From: Achromobacter veterisilvae
GTDB taxonomy: Bacteria > Pseudomonadota > Gammaproteobacteria > Burkholderiales > Burkholderiaceae_B
Assembly (NCBI RefSeq): GCF_900496975.1
Contig: NZ_UFQC01000019.1
Coordinates: 55,917-119,916 of the forward strand
Direction: 5' to 3'
Length of the DNA: 64,000 nt
The notes under the pieces were generated by a model that saw nothing but the letters and a program-made list of their open reading frames with translations, was not told the origin of the DNA and made no database searches. A program made the position numbers and the translations under genes. This document shows, piece after piece, positions 1-11,148 of this stretch; position 1 is the stretch's first letter, and each line of letters begins with the position of its first letter.

Positions 1-587
1 CCGCCCACGCCTTCCAGCACGATGGTGACGTTGTCGGACGACGCCATGGCGGGGCCGTCGCGCAGCAGGAGGTGGCCTTGCGGATGGCCCGGCATGTTGT
101 GCATGGCGAAGATGGCGTCGCACGGATACTTGCGGAACAGCCCGTCTTCCATCATGCGCTTGGCCCCGCCCAGGCCCTCTTCGGCGGGCTGGAAAATCAG
201 GTTCAGGGTGCCGCTGAAATCGCCGTCCCTGGCCAGGTGGTGCGCCGCCGCCAGCAGCATGGCGGTGTGGCCGTCGTGGCCGCAGGCGTGCATGACGCCT
301 TCGTTGCGGCTGGCATGCTCCAGGCCCGTGGCTTCCTGGATGGGCAGGGCATCCATATCGGCCCGCAGGCCCAGGCGCCTGGCGCCGGCGCCGCGGCGCA
401 ACTGGCCGACCACGCCGGTTCCGCCCAGCCCGCGCTCCACCTCGTAGCCCCACTGCGCCAGGCAATGCGCCACCAGATCGCTGGTGCGGAATTCCTGGAA
501 GCCCAGTTCGGGGTTGCGGTGGATATCGCGCCGGATCGAGACGAACTCGTCGGCCTGGGCGGTCACGGTCTGCAGAATGGGATGCAT
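1..587 (-). CDS. M20 family amidohydrolase (hippurate hydrolase-like), C-terminal part outside the window
   Basis: Metal-dependent amidohydrolase of the M20/AmhX-HipO type, which cleaves N-acyl amino acids in the cytoplasm. Reading the minus strand from the ATG at 587 gives 195 residues before the window edge. They include the family signatures RADMDALPIQE (metal-site Asp region) and HACGHDGHTAMLL, followed by QPAEEG with the catalytic Glu pair. Only about the first half of a roughly 390-residue enzyme is present. It lies 32 bp downstream of the Bug receptor gene on the same strand and is probably co-transcribed with it. This fits uptake of a small carboxylate or acyl amino acid followed by hydrolysis. 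The substrate cannot be told from the sequence. Confidence 0.9.
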   Translation of the reverse strand, partial: MHPILQTVTAQADEFVSIRRDIHRNPELGFQEFRTSDLVAHCLAQWGYEVERGLGGTGVVGQLRRGAGARRLGLRADMDALPIQEATGLEHASRNEGVMHACGHDGHTAMLLAAAHHLARDGDFSGTLNLIFQPAEEGLGGAKRMMEDGLFRKYPCDAIFAMHNMPGHPQGHLLLRDGPAMASSDNVTIVLEGVG

Positions 588-619
588 GGAAGGTCGTTCC
601 TGGTGGGGAGGGCGCGCGG

Positions 620-1627
620 TCACGGGTTGCCGGCCAGTTGCACGTGGCTGGAGATTTCTCGGAAGCGCTCGGTCTCGGCGCGGTACATGGCGTCCGCCTG
701 CTCCGCGCTCATCGGCGCGGAGACTTCGATGTTCTGGTATTGCAGGCTTTCCTTCACCGCGGGGTCCTGCATGGCGGCGTTGAGCGCCGCGTGCAGTTGC
801 AGGACCACGTTTTCCGGGGTGTCGCGCTTGACGAAGTAGCCGGTCCAGGTGGTGAAGTTGAAGCCCTTGAGCGATTGGCCTTCGTTCACGGACGGCACCG
901 CCTTGAGCGCTGGCAGCGCGCTGCGTTGCGGATCCAGGCTGGCCAGCAGCTTGATGCGGCCCTGCTCGGCCAGCGCCACCTGCTGCTGCGACAAGGGCAG
1001 GATGGCGATGTCCACTTGCCCGCCGCCGAGGTCCTGCATCAGCGGCGCGCCGCCCTTGTAGGGCACGTGGACCATGTTGGCGCCGATGGTGCGGGCCAGG
1101 TGCTCGCCCAGGACGTGATAGAGGGAGCCCACGCCCACGCTGCCGAAGGTGAGCGGCTGCGAGCCCGAGCGCGAACGCGCCAGCGCGACGAGTTCGTCGG
1201 CGTTCGCGGCCGGCAGATCGCTGCGCGCCACGACCACCAGGGGCGCCATGCCGATCATCTGCACCAGGCGGAAATCCTCGCTCTTGAGCTTGACCGCGGG
1301 ATTGGCGATGGGCGCGAGGATCAGTTCGTTGGGAGACCCCTGGAACAGGTAATAGCCGTCGGGCCTGGCCGTCAGGACCTTCTGCGCGCCCAGCGCGCCG
1401 CTGACGCCGCCCAGGTTTTCCACCAGCACGGGCTGGCCAAGCTGTTTGGACACGGGCGGCGCCACGACGCGCGCAATGGCGTCGGACGCGCCGCCGGCCG
1501 GGTAGGGCACCATCATCATGACGGGCCGGCTGGGATAGTCCGCGGCCTGGGCGCCCTGGCCCAGCAATGCGGCGCCCAGCGCCAAGGCACAGCCGGCCAG
1601 GCGCAGGCGGTTGAAAAGCATGTTCAC
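620..1627 (-). CDS. Bug-family (tripartite tricarboxylate transporter) periplasmic receptor
   Basis: Extracytoplasmic solute-binding protein of 335 residues, the normal length for Bug receptors. A Sec signal peptide occupies about residues 1-28 (cleavage after GAQA). It is followed by the typical Bug start DYPSRPVMMMVPYPAGGASD and the PGGxxD-type ligand loop. Further family signatures are VENLGGVSG and HVPYKGGAPLMQDL. Bug receptors are greatly expanded in Bordetella-type genomes and bind carboxylates, amides or amino acids. No TctA/TctB membrane subunits are encoded beside it, so it probably uses a transporter encoded elsewhere. It is divergent from the LysR regulator and precedes the M20 hydrolase, so LysR probably controls both. 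Confidence 0.93.
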   Translation of the reverse strand: MNMLFNRLRLAGCALALGAALLGQGAQAADYPSRPVMMMVPYPAGGASDAIARVVAPPVSKQLGQPVLVENLGGVSGALGAQKVLTARPDGYYLFQGSPNELILAPIANPAVKLKSEDFRLVQMIGMAPLVVVARSDLPAANADELVALARSRSGSQPLTFGSVGVGSLYHVLGEHLARTIGANMVHVPYKGGAPLMQDLGGGQVDIAILPLSQQQVALAEQGRIKLLASLDPQRSALPALKAVPSVNEGQSLKGFNFTTWTGYFVKRDTPENVVLQLHAALNAAMQDPAVKESLQYQNIEVSAPMSAEQADAMYRAETERFREISSHVQLAGNP

Positions 1628-1691
1628 GGGTTCCCCTTTTTGGCATGGTGGTGTCGTGATCGCATGCTAGGGACAGCGCTCGCTAGTTGTC

Positions 1692-1704
1692 TAACGAATT
1701 GTTA
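1692..1704. promoter_or_regulatory. Candidate LysR operator in the divergent promoter region
   Basis: Interrupted palindrome TAAC, 5 bp, GTTA between the divergently transcribed Bug receptor and LysR genes, within the only 123 bp that separates them. LysR regulators usually bind short dyads of this kind in the shared promoter. Assignment is by position and symmetry only. Confidence 0.35.
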
Positions 1705-1750
1705 TTCTGGAAGCTAGAAAAAAAACTCATACTTGAGTGGAGGCCGGGCC

Positions 1751-2653
1751 ATGAACCTCAAGCAGCTCGAACACCTGCTGGCGGTCGCCGAAGCGGGGTC
1801 CTTCAGCCGCGCGGCCGAACGCCTGCACCTGACCCAGTCGGCGCTGAGCCGCAGCATCCGGATACTGGAAGAGGACCTCGGGGCGCGGCTGCTGGACCGC
1901 ATGGGCAAGCGCACGGAACTGACGCCGCTGGGCCTGACCGTCGCCGGCCGCGCCCGGCGCATCCTGTTCGAGTCGGCCGAATTGCGCCGCAGCGCCGAAT
2001 TGCTGACCCAGGGAGACCGCGGCGCCATCAGTATCGGCCTGGGTTCGGGGCCGGGCGCCATGCTCATGACGCCCCTGCTGGCGCACGTCGCGCAGCGGTA
2101 TCCGCAATTGCGCCTGGAGGTGATGCGCGGCTCGCTGGAGGCGCACCTGGCGCTGCTGCGCCAGCGCCGGCTGGACGCGCTGGTGGTGGATACCCGCGGC
2201 ATCGTGCCGGCGGCCGACCTGCGCATCGAGCCTGTGTCGCAGATGCGGGCCGGCTTCATCTGCCGCCCCGGCCATCCGCTGGCGCGCGCCGCGCGCCCGC
2301 CGCGTTTCGCGGAGATCGCGTCCTATCCTCTGGCGTCCACCTTCCTGGCGGCCGACACCGAACGGATCCTCGTCGAGCATTTCGGCATCGAGGCGGATCC
2401 GCAAACCTCGGTGCGCCTGCGCTGCGACGAAATCGGCAGCCTGCTCGAAGCGGTGCGCGTGTCCGACGCGGTGTTCCTGGGCATCGTGGGCGCGGCCCGG
2501 GCCGGCATCGAGGCGGGAGAATTGGCGGAGCTGCCGGCCGACCCGCCGCTGCGCAGCCACGCCCTGTTCGCGCTGGTGACCCTGACCGGCCGCACCGAGG
2601 CGCCCGCGATGGGGCTGCTGCGCGAATTCGTGGCCGAGCGGCTGCGCGACTGA
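1751..2653 (+). CDS. LysR-family transcriptional regulator
   Basis: A 300-residue LysR activator/repressor. The N-terminal winged helix-turn-helix is clear (MNLKQLEHLLAVAEAGSFS, then LHLTQSALSRSIRILEEDLG), followed by the substrate-binding domain from about residue 90. The ATG at 1751 is preferred because it opens the canonical MNLKQLE start and has a GGAGG-like ribosome site just upstream; a TTG 18 bp earlier is less likely. It is divergent from the Bug receptor / M20 hydrolase pair, the usual arrangement for a LysR protein that responds to the substrate of the neighbouring pathway. The effector is unknown. Confidence 0.93.
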   Translation: MNLKQLEHLLAVAEAGSFSRAAERLHLTQSALSRSIRILEEDLGARLLDRMGKRTELTPLGLTVAGRARRILFESAELRRSAELLTQGDRGAISIGLGSGPGAMLMTPLLAHVAQRYPQLRLEVMRGSLEAHLALLRQRRLDALVVDTRGIVPAADLRIEPVSQMRAGFICRPGHPLARAARPPRFAEIASYPLASTFLAADTERILVEHFGIEADPQTSVRLRCDEIGSLLEAVRVSDAVFLGIVGAARAGIEAGELAELPADPPLRSHALFALVTLTGRTEAPAMGLLREFVAERLRD

Positions 2654-2661
2654 GCCGGGCT

Positions 2662-3324
2662 TCAGCGATGCTTGCGGTAGGGCTCATCTTCGGGCACGAA
2701 GGTGGCTTCGGCGCGCGCGTCCTGCATCCAGGACTGCATGGCCGGCAGGGCCAGCACGGCGTCCATGTAGTCGCGCACGGGGCCCGCCGCCGGGATGCCG
2801 TAGGTGGTGAACCGGGACACCACGGGCGCGAAGAACGCGTCGGCGATCGAGAAGGCGCCGAACAGGAACGGCCCGCCGCCGCCGAATTCGGCGCGCGTGT
2901 CCTGCCAGATGGCGTGCATGCGGGAAATGTCCTGGCTTGCGGCCTCGGGCAAATCGATGCCCGGCAGATGGGCTTCGATGTTCATCGGCAACGCCTCGCG
3001 CAGCGCGCCGAAGCCGCTGTGCATCTGCGCCGCCAGCGAACGCGCCCGCGCGCGGGCGCGGACGTCCTGCGGCCACAGGCGGGCCTCGGGATGGCGCTCG
3101 GCGGCGTATTCGCAGATGGCCAGGGAATCCCAGACGGCGAAGTCGCCGTCCAGCAGCACGGGCACCAGGCCGGCGGGCGACACCGCGCCCAGCCGGCGCG
3201 AGAATTTCTCGGTGAACAGGCCGAGCTTCTGCTCCGTGAACGGGACGCCCGCGGCGCGCAGGGCGATCCACGGGCGCATGGACCACGAGGAGTAGTTCTT
3301 GTTGCCGATGATCAAGGTGTACAT
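2662..3324 (-). CDS. Glutathione S-transferase family protein
   Basis: Cytosolic GST-fold protein of 220 residues. The N-terminal thioredoxin-like domain begins MYTLIIGNKNYSSWSMRPWI, with the conserved cis-Pro segment (GLVPVLLDGDFAVWDSLAI, including the ES/DS glutathione-binding motif as DS). An all-helical C-terminal domain starts near residue 90. The start was set at 3324, where homology begins; longer readings run into uvrA. Only 4 bp separate it from the end of uvrA on the same strand, so it is probably the last gene of that transcript. Likely glutathione conjugation or peroxide detoxification, substrate unknown. Confidence 0.88.
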   Translation of the reverse strand: MYTLIIGNKNYSSWSMRPWIALRAAGVPFTEQKLGLFTEKFSRRLGAVSPAGLVPVLLDGDFAVWDSLAICEYAAERHPEARLWPQDVRARARARSLAAQMHSGFGALREALPMNIEAHLPGIDLPEAASQDISRMHAIWQDTRAEFGGGGPFLFGAFSIADAFFAPVVSRFTTYGIPAAGPVRDYMDAVLALPAMQSWMQDARAEATFVPEDEPYRKHR

Positions 3325-3328
3325 GCCG

Positions 3329-6214
<2,886 letters not shown>

Positions 6215-6391
6215 CGGGCTCTTAAGCGGTTTCAAAGGCCAACTTGGTACTATAGCGCGCCGAATCCCCCCGCGTTCGGGGCAGTCCTTCAGCCCGGATT
6301 GGCCCGGGGCCGGCGCCGCACCGTCAAATCAGACCGTGAGCGTATGAAATCCACGCGCGCGAACAGCCCTAGTCATTGTTGAAATTTCCGC

Positions 6392-7576
6392 ATGCCGGCA
6401 GATAAAAAACTGAAATTGACTCCTTCCGAGCGTCGCGCCAGTGTGGCGCTGGCCGGCCTGTTCGCCGCGCGGATGCTGGGACTGTTCCTGTTGCTGCCCG
6501 TCTTCGCCGTGGCCGCCAGCGGCATGCCGGGCGGGGACGATCCGGCGCGCGTGGGCCTGGCGCTGGGCATGTACGGCCTGACCCAGGCCTTCATGCAGAT
6601 TCCCTTCGGCCTGGCGTCCGACCGCTGGGGGCGCCGCCCCGTGGTGCTGTTCGGCCTGCTGCTGTTCGTCGCGGGCAGCATCGTCTGCGCGCAGGCCTCG
6701 GACGTGTACTGGATCACCATCGGCCGCGCCATCCAGGGCGCCGGCGCCATTTCCGCGGCGGTCACCGCCTGGCTGGCGGACGCCACCCGGGACGAAGTGC
6801 GCACGCGTGCCATGGCCATGGTGGGCGGATCGATCGGCCTGTCCTTCGCCGTGTCGCTCGTCCTGTCGCCCGTGCTGGTGGGCTGGTGGGGCCTGTCGGG
6901 CCTGTTCTGGACCATCGCCTGTCTGGGCGTCATCTGCCTGGGCGTGGCGCGCTGGGTCGTGCCCGTGGTGCCGCGGACCCAGGCCCGCGCCATGCAGACG
7001 GCCAGGCCGCGGGAAGTCCTGACCCACCGCGACCTGCTGCGCCTGAATTTCGGCGTTTTCGTGCTGCACCTGATCCAGGTGTCGCTGTTCGTGGTGGTGC
7101 CCGCGCTGCTGGCGAAGGTGGGCGGGCTGGACGCGCGCGAACTCTGGAAGGTCTATCTTCCGGTCATCCTGGTGTCCTTCGTGCTGATGGTGCCCGTGGT
7201 GTTCGTCGCGGAAAAGCGCCGCGCCCATCGCGGCGCCCTGCGCGCCGCCGTCGCGGGGCTGATCCTGGTGTGCGCCTTGCTGCCCGCCGCCAGCCACGGC
7301 TTTTACACGCTGGCCGCCGCGCTGACGGGATTTTTCGTTGCCTTCAATGTGCTGGAGGCCCTGCAGCCGTCGCTGGTGTCCCGAGTGGCGCCGCAGGCCT
7401 ACAAGGGCCTGGCGCTGGGCTTCTACAACACAGCCCAGGCCGCGGGCCTGTTCGCCGGGGGCGCGCTGGGAGGCTGGCTGGCCGCGCATTCGGGGGCAAG
7501 CGCGGTGTTCCTCGCCGCGGCGGTCCTGTCCGCGGTCTGGCTGGCGGTGACCTGGGCGCTGCGGCCGCTGGCCTGA
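6392..7576 (+). CDS. Major facilitator superfamily transporter
   Basis: Inner-membrane transporter of 394 residues with twelve predicted helices. The MFS motif A is visible after helix 2 (GLASDRWGRRPVV), and a second proline/glycine-rich helix follows (GAGAISAAVTAWLAD). It is similar in size and N terminus to YajR/AraJ-type drug or sugar effluxers but lacks the long C-terminal domain of YajR. It sits between divergent uvrA and downstream ssb. This order is, to my knowledge, typical of Bordetella relatives. Substrate unknown. Confidence 0.88.
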   Translation: MPADKKLKLTPSERRASVALAGLFAARMLGLFLLLPVFAVAASGMPGGDDPARVGLALGMYGLTQAFMQIPFGLASDRWGRRPVVLFGLLLFVAGSIVCAQASDVYWITIGRAIQGAGAISAAVTAWLADATRDEVRTRAMAMVGGSIGLSFAVSLVLSPVLVGWWGLSGLFWTIACLGVICLGVARWVVPVVPRTQARAMQTARPREVLTHRDLLRLNFGVFVLHLIQVSLFVVVPALLAKVGGLDARELWKVYLPVILVSFVLMVPVVFVAEKRRAHRGALRAAVAGLILVCALLPAASHGFYTLAAALTGFFVAFNVLEALQPSLVSRVAPQAYKGLALGFYNTAQAAGLFAGGALGGWLAAHSGASAVFLAAAVLSAVWLAVTWALRPLA

Positions 7577-7752
7577 GGCCGCGCGGCGCTTCGGCTGCCC
7601 CCGGGGCCGGGAAAGTCGAGGATCGCACGCCGAACGGCGCTCAACAGCCGGCAAATCCAGCGGAGGGGCGGGTGGTTTTGTCACTATTTCCGTTTGGCGC
7701 GGCGCCCCCTTTTCGTCGATAATAGACATCAATCTAGGGCTTCACCCGGCGT

Positions 7753-7840
7753 CGCCGGTCATCGTGATGATGACCGGCGTGTTTCATGAAGCCGGTCTTC
7801 AACATCGCTTTTATGTTGTTGCCGGCGCGCTCGCGGCAAC
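7753..7840 (+). promoter_or_regulatory. Two hairpins in the ssb leader
   Basis: First hairpin: CGCCGGTCATC, 5-nt loop, GATGACCGGCG (7753-7779), a perfect 11-bp stem. Second: GTTGCCG, 9-nt loop, CGGCAAC (7818-7840). Neither is followed by a T-run, so they are not simple terminators. They lie 100 and 39 bp upstream of the ssb start and would be part of the 5' leader if transcription starts near the A/T-rich stretch around 7710-7735. Function unproven. Confidence 0.5.
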
Positions 7841-7878
7841 GCACAGGCGCAGGCTGTCAACAACAGAGGGACAACGGC

Positions 7879-8394
7879 ATGGCATCGGTTAACAAAGTCA
7901 TACTCGTGGGCAATCTGGGACGCGACCCGGAAGTCCGCTACAGCCCCGACGGGGCGGCAATCTGCAATATGTCCATTGCCACCACCTCCACCTGGAAAGA
8001 CAAGGCTTCCGGCGAACGCCGCGAAGAAACGGAATGGCACCGCGTCGTCATGTACAACCGCCTGGCTGAAATCGCCGGCGAATACCTGAAGAAGGGCCGC
8101 TCGGTCTACATCGAAGGCCGCCTGAAGACGCGCAAGTGGCAAGACAAGGACACCGGCGCTGACCGCTACAGCACCGAAATCGTCGCCGACCAGATGCAGA
8201 TGCTGGGCGGCCGCGAAGACGGCGGCGGCGGTGGCGCCAGCTATGGCGGTGGCGGCGGCTACGACGACGCGCCGCGCCAGCAGCGCGCCGCCCCGGCGCA
8301 GCGCCCGGCGCCCCAGCAGCGTCCGGCTCCCGCGGCGGCCCCGGCCAGCGGCGGCGCCAACCTGGCGGACATGGACGACGATATTCCGTTCTAA
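7879..8394 (+). CDS. ssb: Single-stranded DNA-binding protein
   Basis: Homotetrameric ssDNA-binding protein of replication and repair, 171 residues. The OB-fold runs from residue 1 to about 112, with the conserved start [20 protein letters not shown] and the block [20 protein letters not shown]. It is followed by a flexible Gly/Gln/Pro-rich linker (about 113-160) and the acidic tip MDDDIPF, which recruits partner proteins. The ATG at 7879 is chosen because homology starts exactly there; an in-frame ATG 93 bp upstream would add an unlikely extension. A strong terminator follows directly. Confidence 0.98.
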   Translation: MASVNKVILVGNLGRDPEVRYSPDGAAICNMSIATTSTWKDKASGERREETEWHRVVMYNRLAEIAGEYLKKGRSVYIEGRLKTRKWQDKDTGADRYSTEIVADQMQMLGGREDGGGGGASYGGGGGYDDAPRQQRAAPAQRPAPQQRPAPAAAPASGGANLADMDDDIPF

Positions 8395-8427
8395 GCCGGG
8401 AACAGGCCTGGTTCTGTAAAAAATCTG

Positions 8428-8457
8428 AGCCCAACCATTGATTTGGTTGGGCTTTTT
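8428..8457 (+). terminator. Rho-independent terminator of ssb
   Basis: Perfect 10-bp stem AGCCCAACCA / TGGTTGGGCT with a 6-nt loop followed directly by TTTT, 33 bp after the ssb stop codon. Confidence 0.93.
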
Positions 8458-8498
8458 ATTCGTTCGTGAAAGTTTGCGCTTCGCGCTTCAGTGGATCT

Positions 8499-9596
8499 TT
8501 AGCGCTTCAGCCAGGACAGGTAGGCACGTTCCATGGCTTCCGCCATCGCTGCGACCGTGAACTTTGGCTCCGTCGCAATATGGCGTGCCCCTGCTGCCCC
8601 CATGCGCGAACGCAGGGCTGAATCTTGAATCAGTCTTCCCAGCGCCTGTTCCAAGGATGCGACGTCTCCGTAGGGCACCAAAATACCCGAAACACCGTGC
8701 TGAACAACTTCAGGCACTCCCCCGACATCGGTTCCCACTATTGGGAGGCCATAGGCTGAAGCCTCGATAAATGAGGTACCCAGTGCTTCAAATTGAGTCG
8801 GCAGCGAAAAGATATCGGCCCCGGCAAGAACGTTGGGGATATCGGTCCGCCGGCCCAAAAAATGTGTGCGGTTCCCTATCCCGAGCGAATCTGCCAGGCG
8901 GGTCAATGGCTGGAGTTGTGAGCCTTCTCCGGCGAATACCAAGTGGAGATGCTCGTGGCTCCGCATAAGGGTCGCCATGGCTTCGATCAACAGCGCTTGG
9001 CCTTTCTGTTGCCGAAGATGCCCAACGCAGACTACTACGATGGCGAACTGATCCAGACCGAGTTCGGCTCGCAATGTTGAGCTTTCGGGACGAGGGGGCA
9101 GATTCACCGCAGTGAATACCGTTTGTAGGTCTCTTTTTGCGACGCCACGCTCCCGCATCTGTTTGGCTACGTATTCGCTTATCGCCACGACCTTATGAGG
9201 GAGTCCCGTATAACTCCATAGCGACCCGGGAGGCTTGGCCAGATGACGTGTCCGGACAATCAACGGGGTTCCCGCCAATCTTGCAGCCAACGCGGCTATG
9301 ACTGTATCCCGGCGGCTATGTGTGTTTAGCACGTCGTAGCCACCGCGCCGCAGTATGCGCCAGATCTTGCACACGGACCGCAAGTACCCTGCGGCGCCGT
9401 CCATGCGTACCGTATGAACGACAAATCCCTCGTCGGTCAGCTTGGCCTGCAGACCGCTTCCTGGCTGGCAGATGGCTTCGACCAAGTGCCCGCGTTCGCG
9501 CATTCCCATCATTTCCTTGAGGATCCGATGCTCCTGCCCACCAAAGGAGGTTGCCGCTTCCGAGTGAATTATCCTTAGGGCTCGCTGGGTATACAT
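8499..9596 (-). CDS. GT4-family glycosyltransferase
   Basis: GT-B fold sugar transferase of 365 residues. The N-terminal acceptor domain has a glycine-rich loop (SFGGQEHRILKEM). The C-terminal donor domain carries the GT4 EX7E motif (FEALGTSFIEASAYGLP) and a GDVASLEQAL tail, typical of lipopolysaccharide or exopolysaccharide transferases acting at the cytoplasmic face. It lies about 30 kb from the polysaccharide locus. The codon use and base composition look more A/T-rich than the neighbours ssb and uvrA. Its start overlaps the stop of the upstream small gene (TGATG), implying translational coupling. Donor and acceptor cannot be told. Confidence 0.88.
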   Translation of the reverse strand: MYTQRALRIIHSEAATSFGGQEHRILKEMMGMRERGHLVEAICQPGSGLQAKLTDEGFVVHTVRMDGAAGYLRSVCKIWRILRRGGYDVLNTHSRRDTVIAALAARLAGTPLIVRTRHLAKPPGSLWSYTGLPHKVVAISEYVAKQMRERGVAKRDLQTVFTAVNLPPRPESSTLRAELGLDQFAIVVVCVGHLRQQKGQALLIEAMATLMRSHEHLHLVFAGEGSQLQPLTRLADSLGIGNRTHFLGRRTDIPNVLAGADIFSLPTQFEALGTSFIEASAYGLPIVGTDVGGVPEVVQHGVSGILVPYGDVASLEQALGRLIQDSALRSRMGAAGARHIATEPKFTVAAMAEAMERAYLSWLKR

Positions 9597-9958
9597 CAGT
9601 AGTCCGCATCCCTCAAGATAGCAACCAAAAGCGTCTCGATATAAGTGACGTCCGCCAGGGAGAATCGCCCTATGTTGGGCACCTCCTGCCCTTCGGTTAC
9701 CGAGACGATGGCGTCTCCCTTCTTGGCGACCATTCCACCAGAATCGTCAATAAAAAATATCCAGCCATTACTATGGATTTGAGCGACTGTATTCGAAGGG
9801 GTAAGCAATGTAGCCGAATATGGGGCCACTGCTTGCGTTGCGTATGCAGGAATCTGATCCCGCAACCAGGCATCGACCAGCCTTAGCGCCCGGTTTTTGC
9901 CCGGATCAAAGGTGTATCTGCATACTGGGGGAAGCGAAGTGCGGTGGTTTTCATGCAT
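9596..9958 (-). CDS. Hypothetical protein coupled to the glycosyltransferase
   Basis: A 120-residue protein that I do not recognise. It has no signal peptide or membrane helix. It contains a short Gly-rich beta-like segment (GWIFFIDDSGGMVAKKGDAIVSV) and a Tyr/Leu-rich C-terminal helix (ADVTYIETLLVAILRDADY). Its TGA overlaps the ATG of the downstream GT4 gene by one base, the main evidence that it is a real gene and co-expressed. No good ribosome-binding site precedes the ATG at 9958. The base composition is lower in GC than the flanking chromosome, as for its partner, suggesting joint acquisition. Confidence 0.6.
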   Translation of the reverse strand: MHENHRTSLPPVCRYTFDPGKNRALRLVDAWLRDQIPAYATQAVAPYSATLLTPSNTVAQIHSNGWIFFIDDSGGMVAKKGDAIVSVTEGQEVPNIGRFSLADVTYIETLLVAILRDADY

Positions 9959-10194
9959 CGAACTAACTAGCGCTCAATTGTGAACAACCGAATATGTTAA
10001 CAAACGTCAATGATTTGAAACGGAATCCCAAATTGCCAGCCCAAGGTATTGGGACCGGATGAAGGGTGCGGGGGCGCATTTCACAGCATATTTCTAGCTG
10101 TTCGTGGTTTGGACGGCTGATGGCGTGGGCTGACCGAAAGGGTTCGATAACCACATGCAAGAAATGTTTGGTTTCACAATTCTGCTTGGTTCAT

Positions 10195-10212
10195 CTATCT
10201 AGTAGTAGGTAA
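10195..10212. promoter_or_regulatory. TetR operator O1 (7-4-7 dyad)
   Basis: CTATCTA, GTAG, TAGGTAA: 5 of 7 arm positions are complementary. It shares the ATCTA/ACCTA - N4 - TAGRT core with three other sites in front of the two DUF4148 genes and the tetR gene. It lies 149 bp upstream of the first DUF4148 start. Confidence 0.65.
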
Positions 10213-10300
10213 GATTCATCCATCGACGCAGCGAACCCAACAGACCCGCCGCCGCCGACACCAGAAATACAGTAGTCCGCTTTTTTATTTCCCCGTTCAT

Positions 10301-10318
10301 CTACCTACAAGTAGATAG
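10301..10318. promoter_or_regulatory. TetR operator O2 (7-4-7 dyad)
   Basis: CTACCTA, CAAG, TAGATAG: 6 of 7 arm positions are complementary. It is centred about 51 bp before the first DUF4148 start codon, where it would overlap the promoter or transcription start. Confidence 0.75.
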
Positions 10319-10360
10319 TTTATCTGAAACCCAACACGAATCCTTATCCGGAGATTGACC

Positions 10361-10666
10361 ATGAAGACCCTCGTATCCGCCCTGATCCTGTCCGCCTCGT
10401 TCATCGGCGCCGCCCAAGCAGGCGAACTGGACTATCCGCCTGCCCTGAATACGCAAAGCACGGTCACCCGCGCCCAGGTACAGCAGGAACTGGCCGCCGC
10501 CCGCGCCAACGGTGAACTGGTATCCGGCGAAGAAGGCTACGCCGCGACGACCTTTGCCGCCGCTGCCGACAAGACCCGCGCCCAAGTACAACAGGAACTG
10601 GCGGCCGCCCGCGGCCAAGGCCTGACCGAAAGCGCCGAACTCGCCTACCCGCCCGTGCAAGGCTGA
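10361..10666 (+). CDS. DUF4148 secreted protein, copy 1
   Basis: Small exported protein of 101 residues. The signal peptide covers residues 1-20 (MKTLVSALILSASFIGAAQA), then the sequence GELDYPPAL. The mature part has two copies of the DUF4148 unit TRAQVQQELAAAR...G, each followed by a glutamate/tyrosine segment (SGEEGYAA, AELAYPPV). The role of DUF4148 is unknown; the family is multiplied in Bordetella and Burkholderia. The ATG at 10361 follows GGAGATTGACC, which supplies the ribosome site. It is a close duplicate of the next gene and carries its own operator. Confidence 0.9.
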   Translation: MKTLVSALILSASFIGAAQAGELDYPPALNTQSTVTRAQVQQELAAARANGELVSGEEGYAATTFAAAADKTRAQVQQELAAARGQGLTESAELAYPPVQG

Positions 10667-10682
10667 TTTTTTCCCTGGATAT

Positions 10683-10700
10683 CTATCTACACATAGATAG
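10683..10700. promoter_or_regulatory. TetR operator O3 (perfect 7-4-7 dyad)
   Basis: CTATCTA, CACA, TAGATAG, perfectly symmetrical, centred about 47 bp upstream of the second DUF4148 start. This is almost the same position as O2 relative to copy 1, showing that the operator was duplicated together with the gene. Confidence 0.8.
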
Positions 10701-10738
10701 CACCACAAATCCCATACCGACCCTTTTGGAGATTGACC

Positions 10739-11044
10739 ATGAAGACCCTCGTATCCGCCCTGATCCTGTCCGCTTCGTTCATCGGCGCCGCCCAGGCCGG
10801 CGAACTGGACTATCCGCCTCCCCTGAACACGCAAAGCACGGTCACCCGCGCCCAGGTGCAGCAGGAGCTGGCCGCCGCCCGCGCCAACGGTGAACTGGTA
10901 TCCGGCGAAGAAGGCTATGCCGCGACCGCGTTCGCCCATGCCGGCGACAAGACCCGCGGCCAGGTGCAGCAAGAACTGGCGGCCGCCCAGGCCCACGGTT
11001 TGACCGACAGCGGCGAACTGGACTATCCGCCCGTGCAAGGCTGA
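10739..11044 (+). CDS. DUF4148 secreted protein, copy 2
   Basis: 101 residues, nearly identical to the preceding gene: the signal peptide is the same and most of the mature protein is conserved. Differences cluster in the middle (AATAFAHAGDKTRGQ against AATTFAAAADKTRAQ) and near the C terminus. The start-to-start distance is 378 bp, so coding region plus promoter form a tandem duplication. Retained reading frames and differing third positions suggest both copies are functional. Predicted periplasmic; function unknown. Confidence 0.9.
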   Translation: MKTLVSALILSASFIGAAQAGELDYPPPLNTQSTVTRAQVQQELAAARANGELVSGEEGYAATAFAHAGDKTRGQVQQELAAAQAHGLTDSGELDYPPVQG

Positions 11045-11148
11045 TCAGGATGCCGACGCATGCGGGCCCCGGGGGGCGGGACGATTCCCGGCCGGGGTCC
11101 GCGCGGGCGTTATGGCGGCGACGAGAACCGCCGGAACCGGTGACGAAC

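Larger units (their letters stand above)
9959..10360. other. Non-coding region upstream of the DUF4148 pair
   Basis: About 400 bp without a credible gene. The first 235 bp (9959-10194) hold nothing I can identify. The remainder carries two TetR-type operators (10195-10212 and 10301-10318) and a T-rich segment at 10281-10290 that may be part of the promoter of the first DUF4148 gene. Confidence 0.6.

Noticed and set aside
6236..6391. SOS/LexA box between uvrA and the MFS gene
   Set aside because: I looked for CTGT-N8-ACAG and found none; the ACAG near 6363 has no matching half-site.
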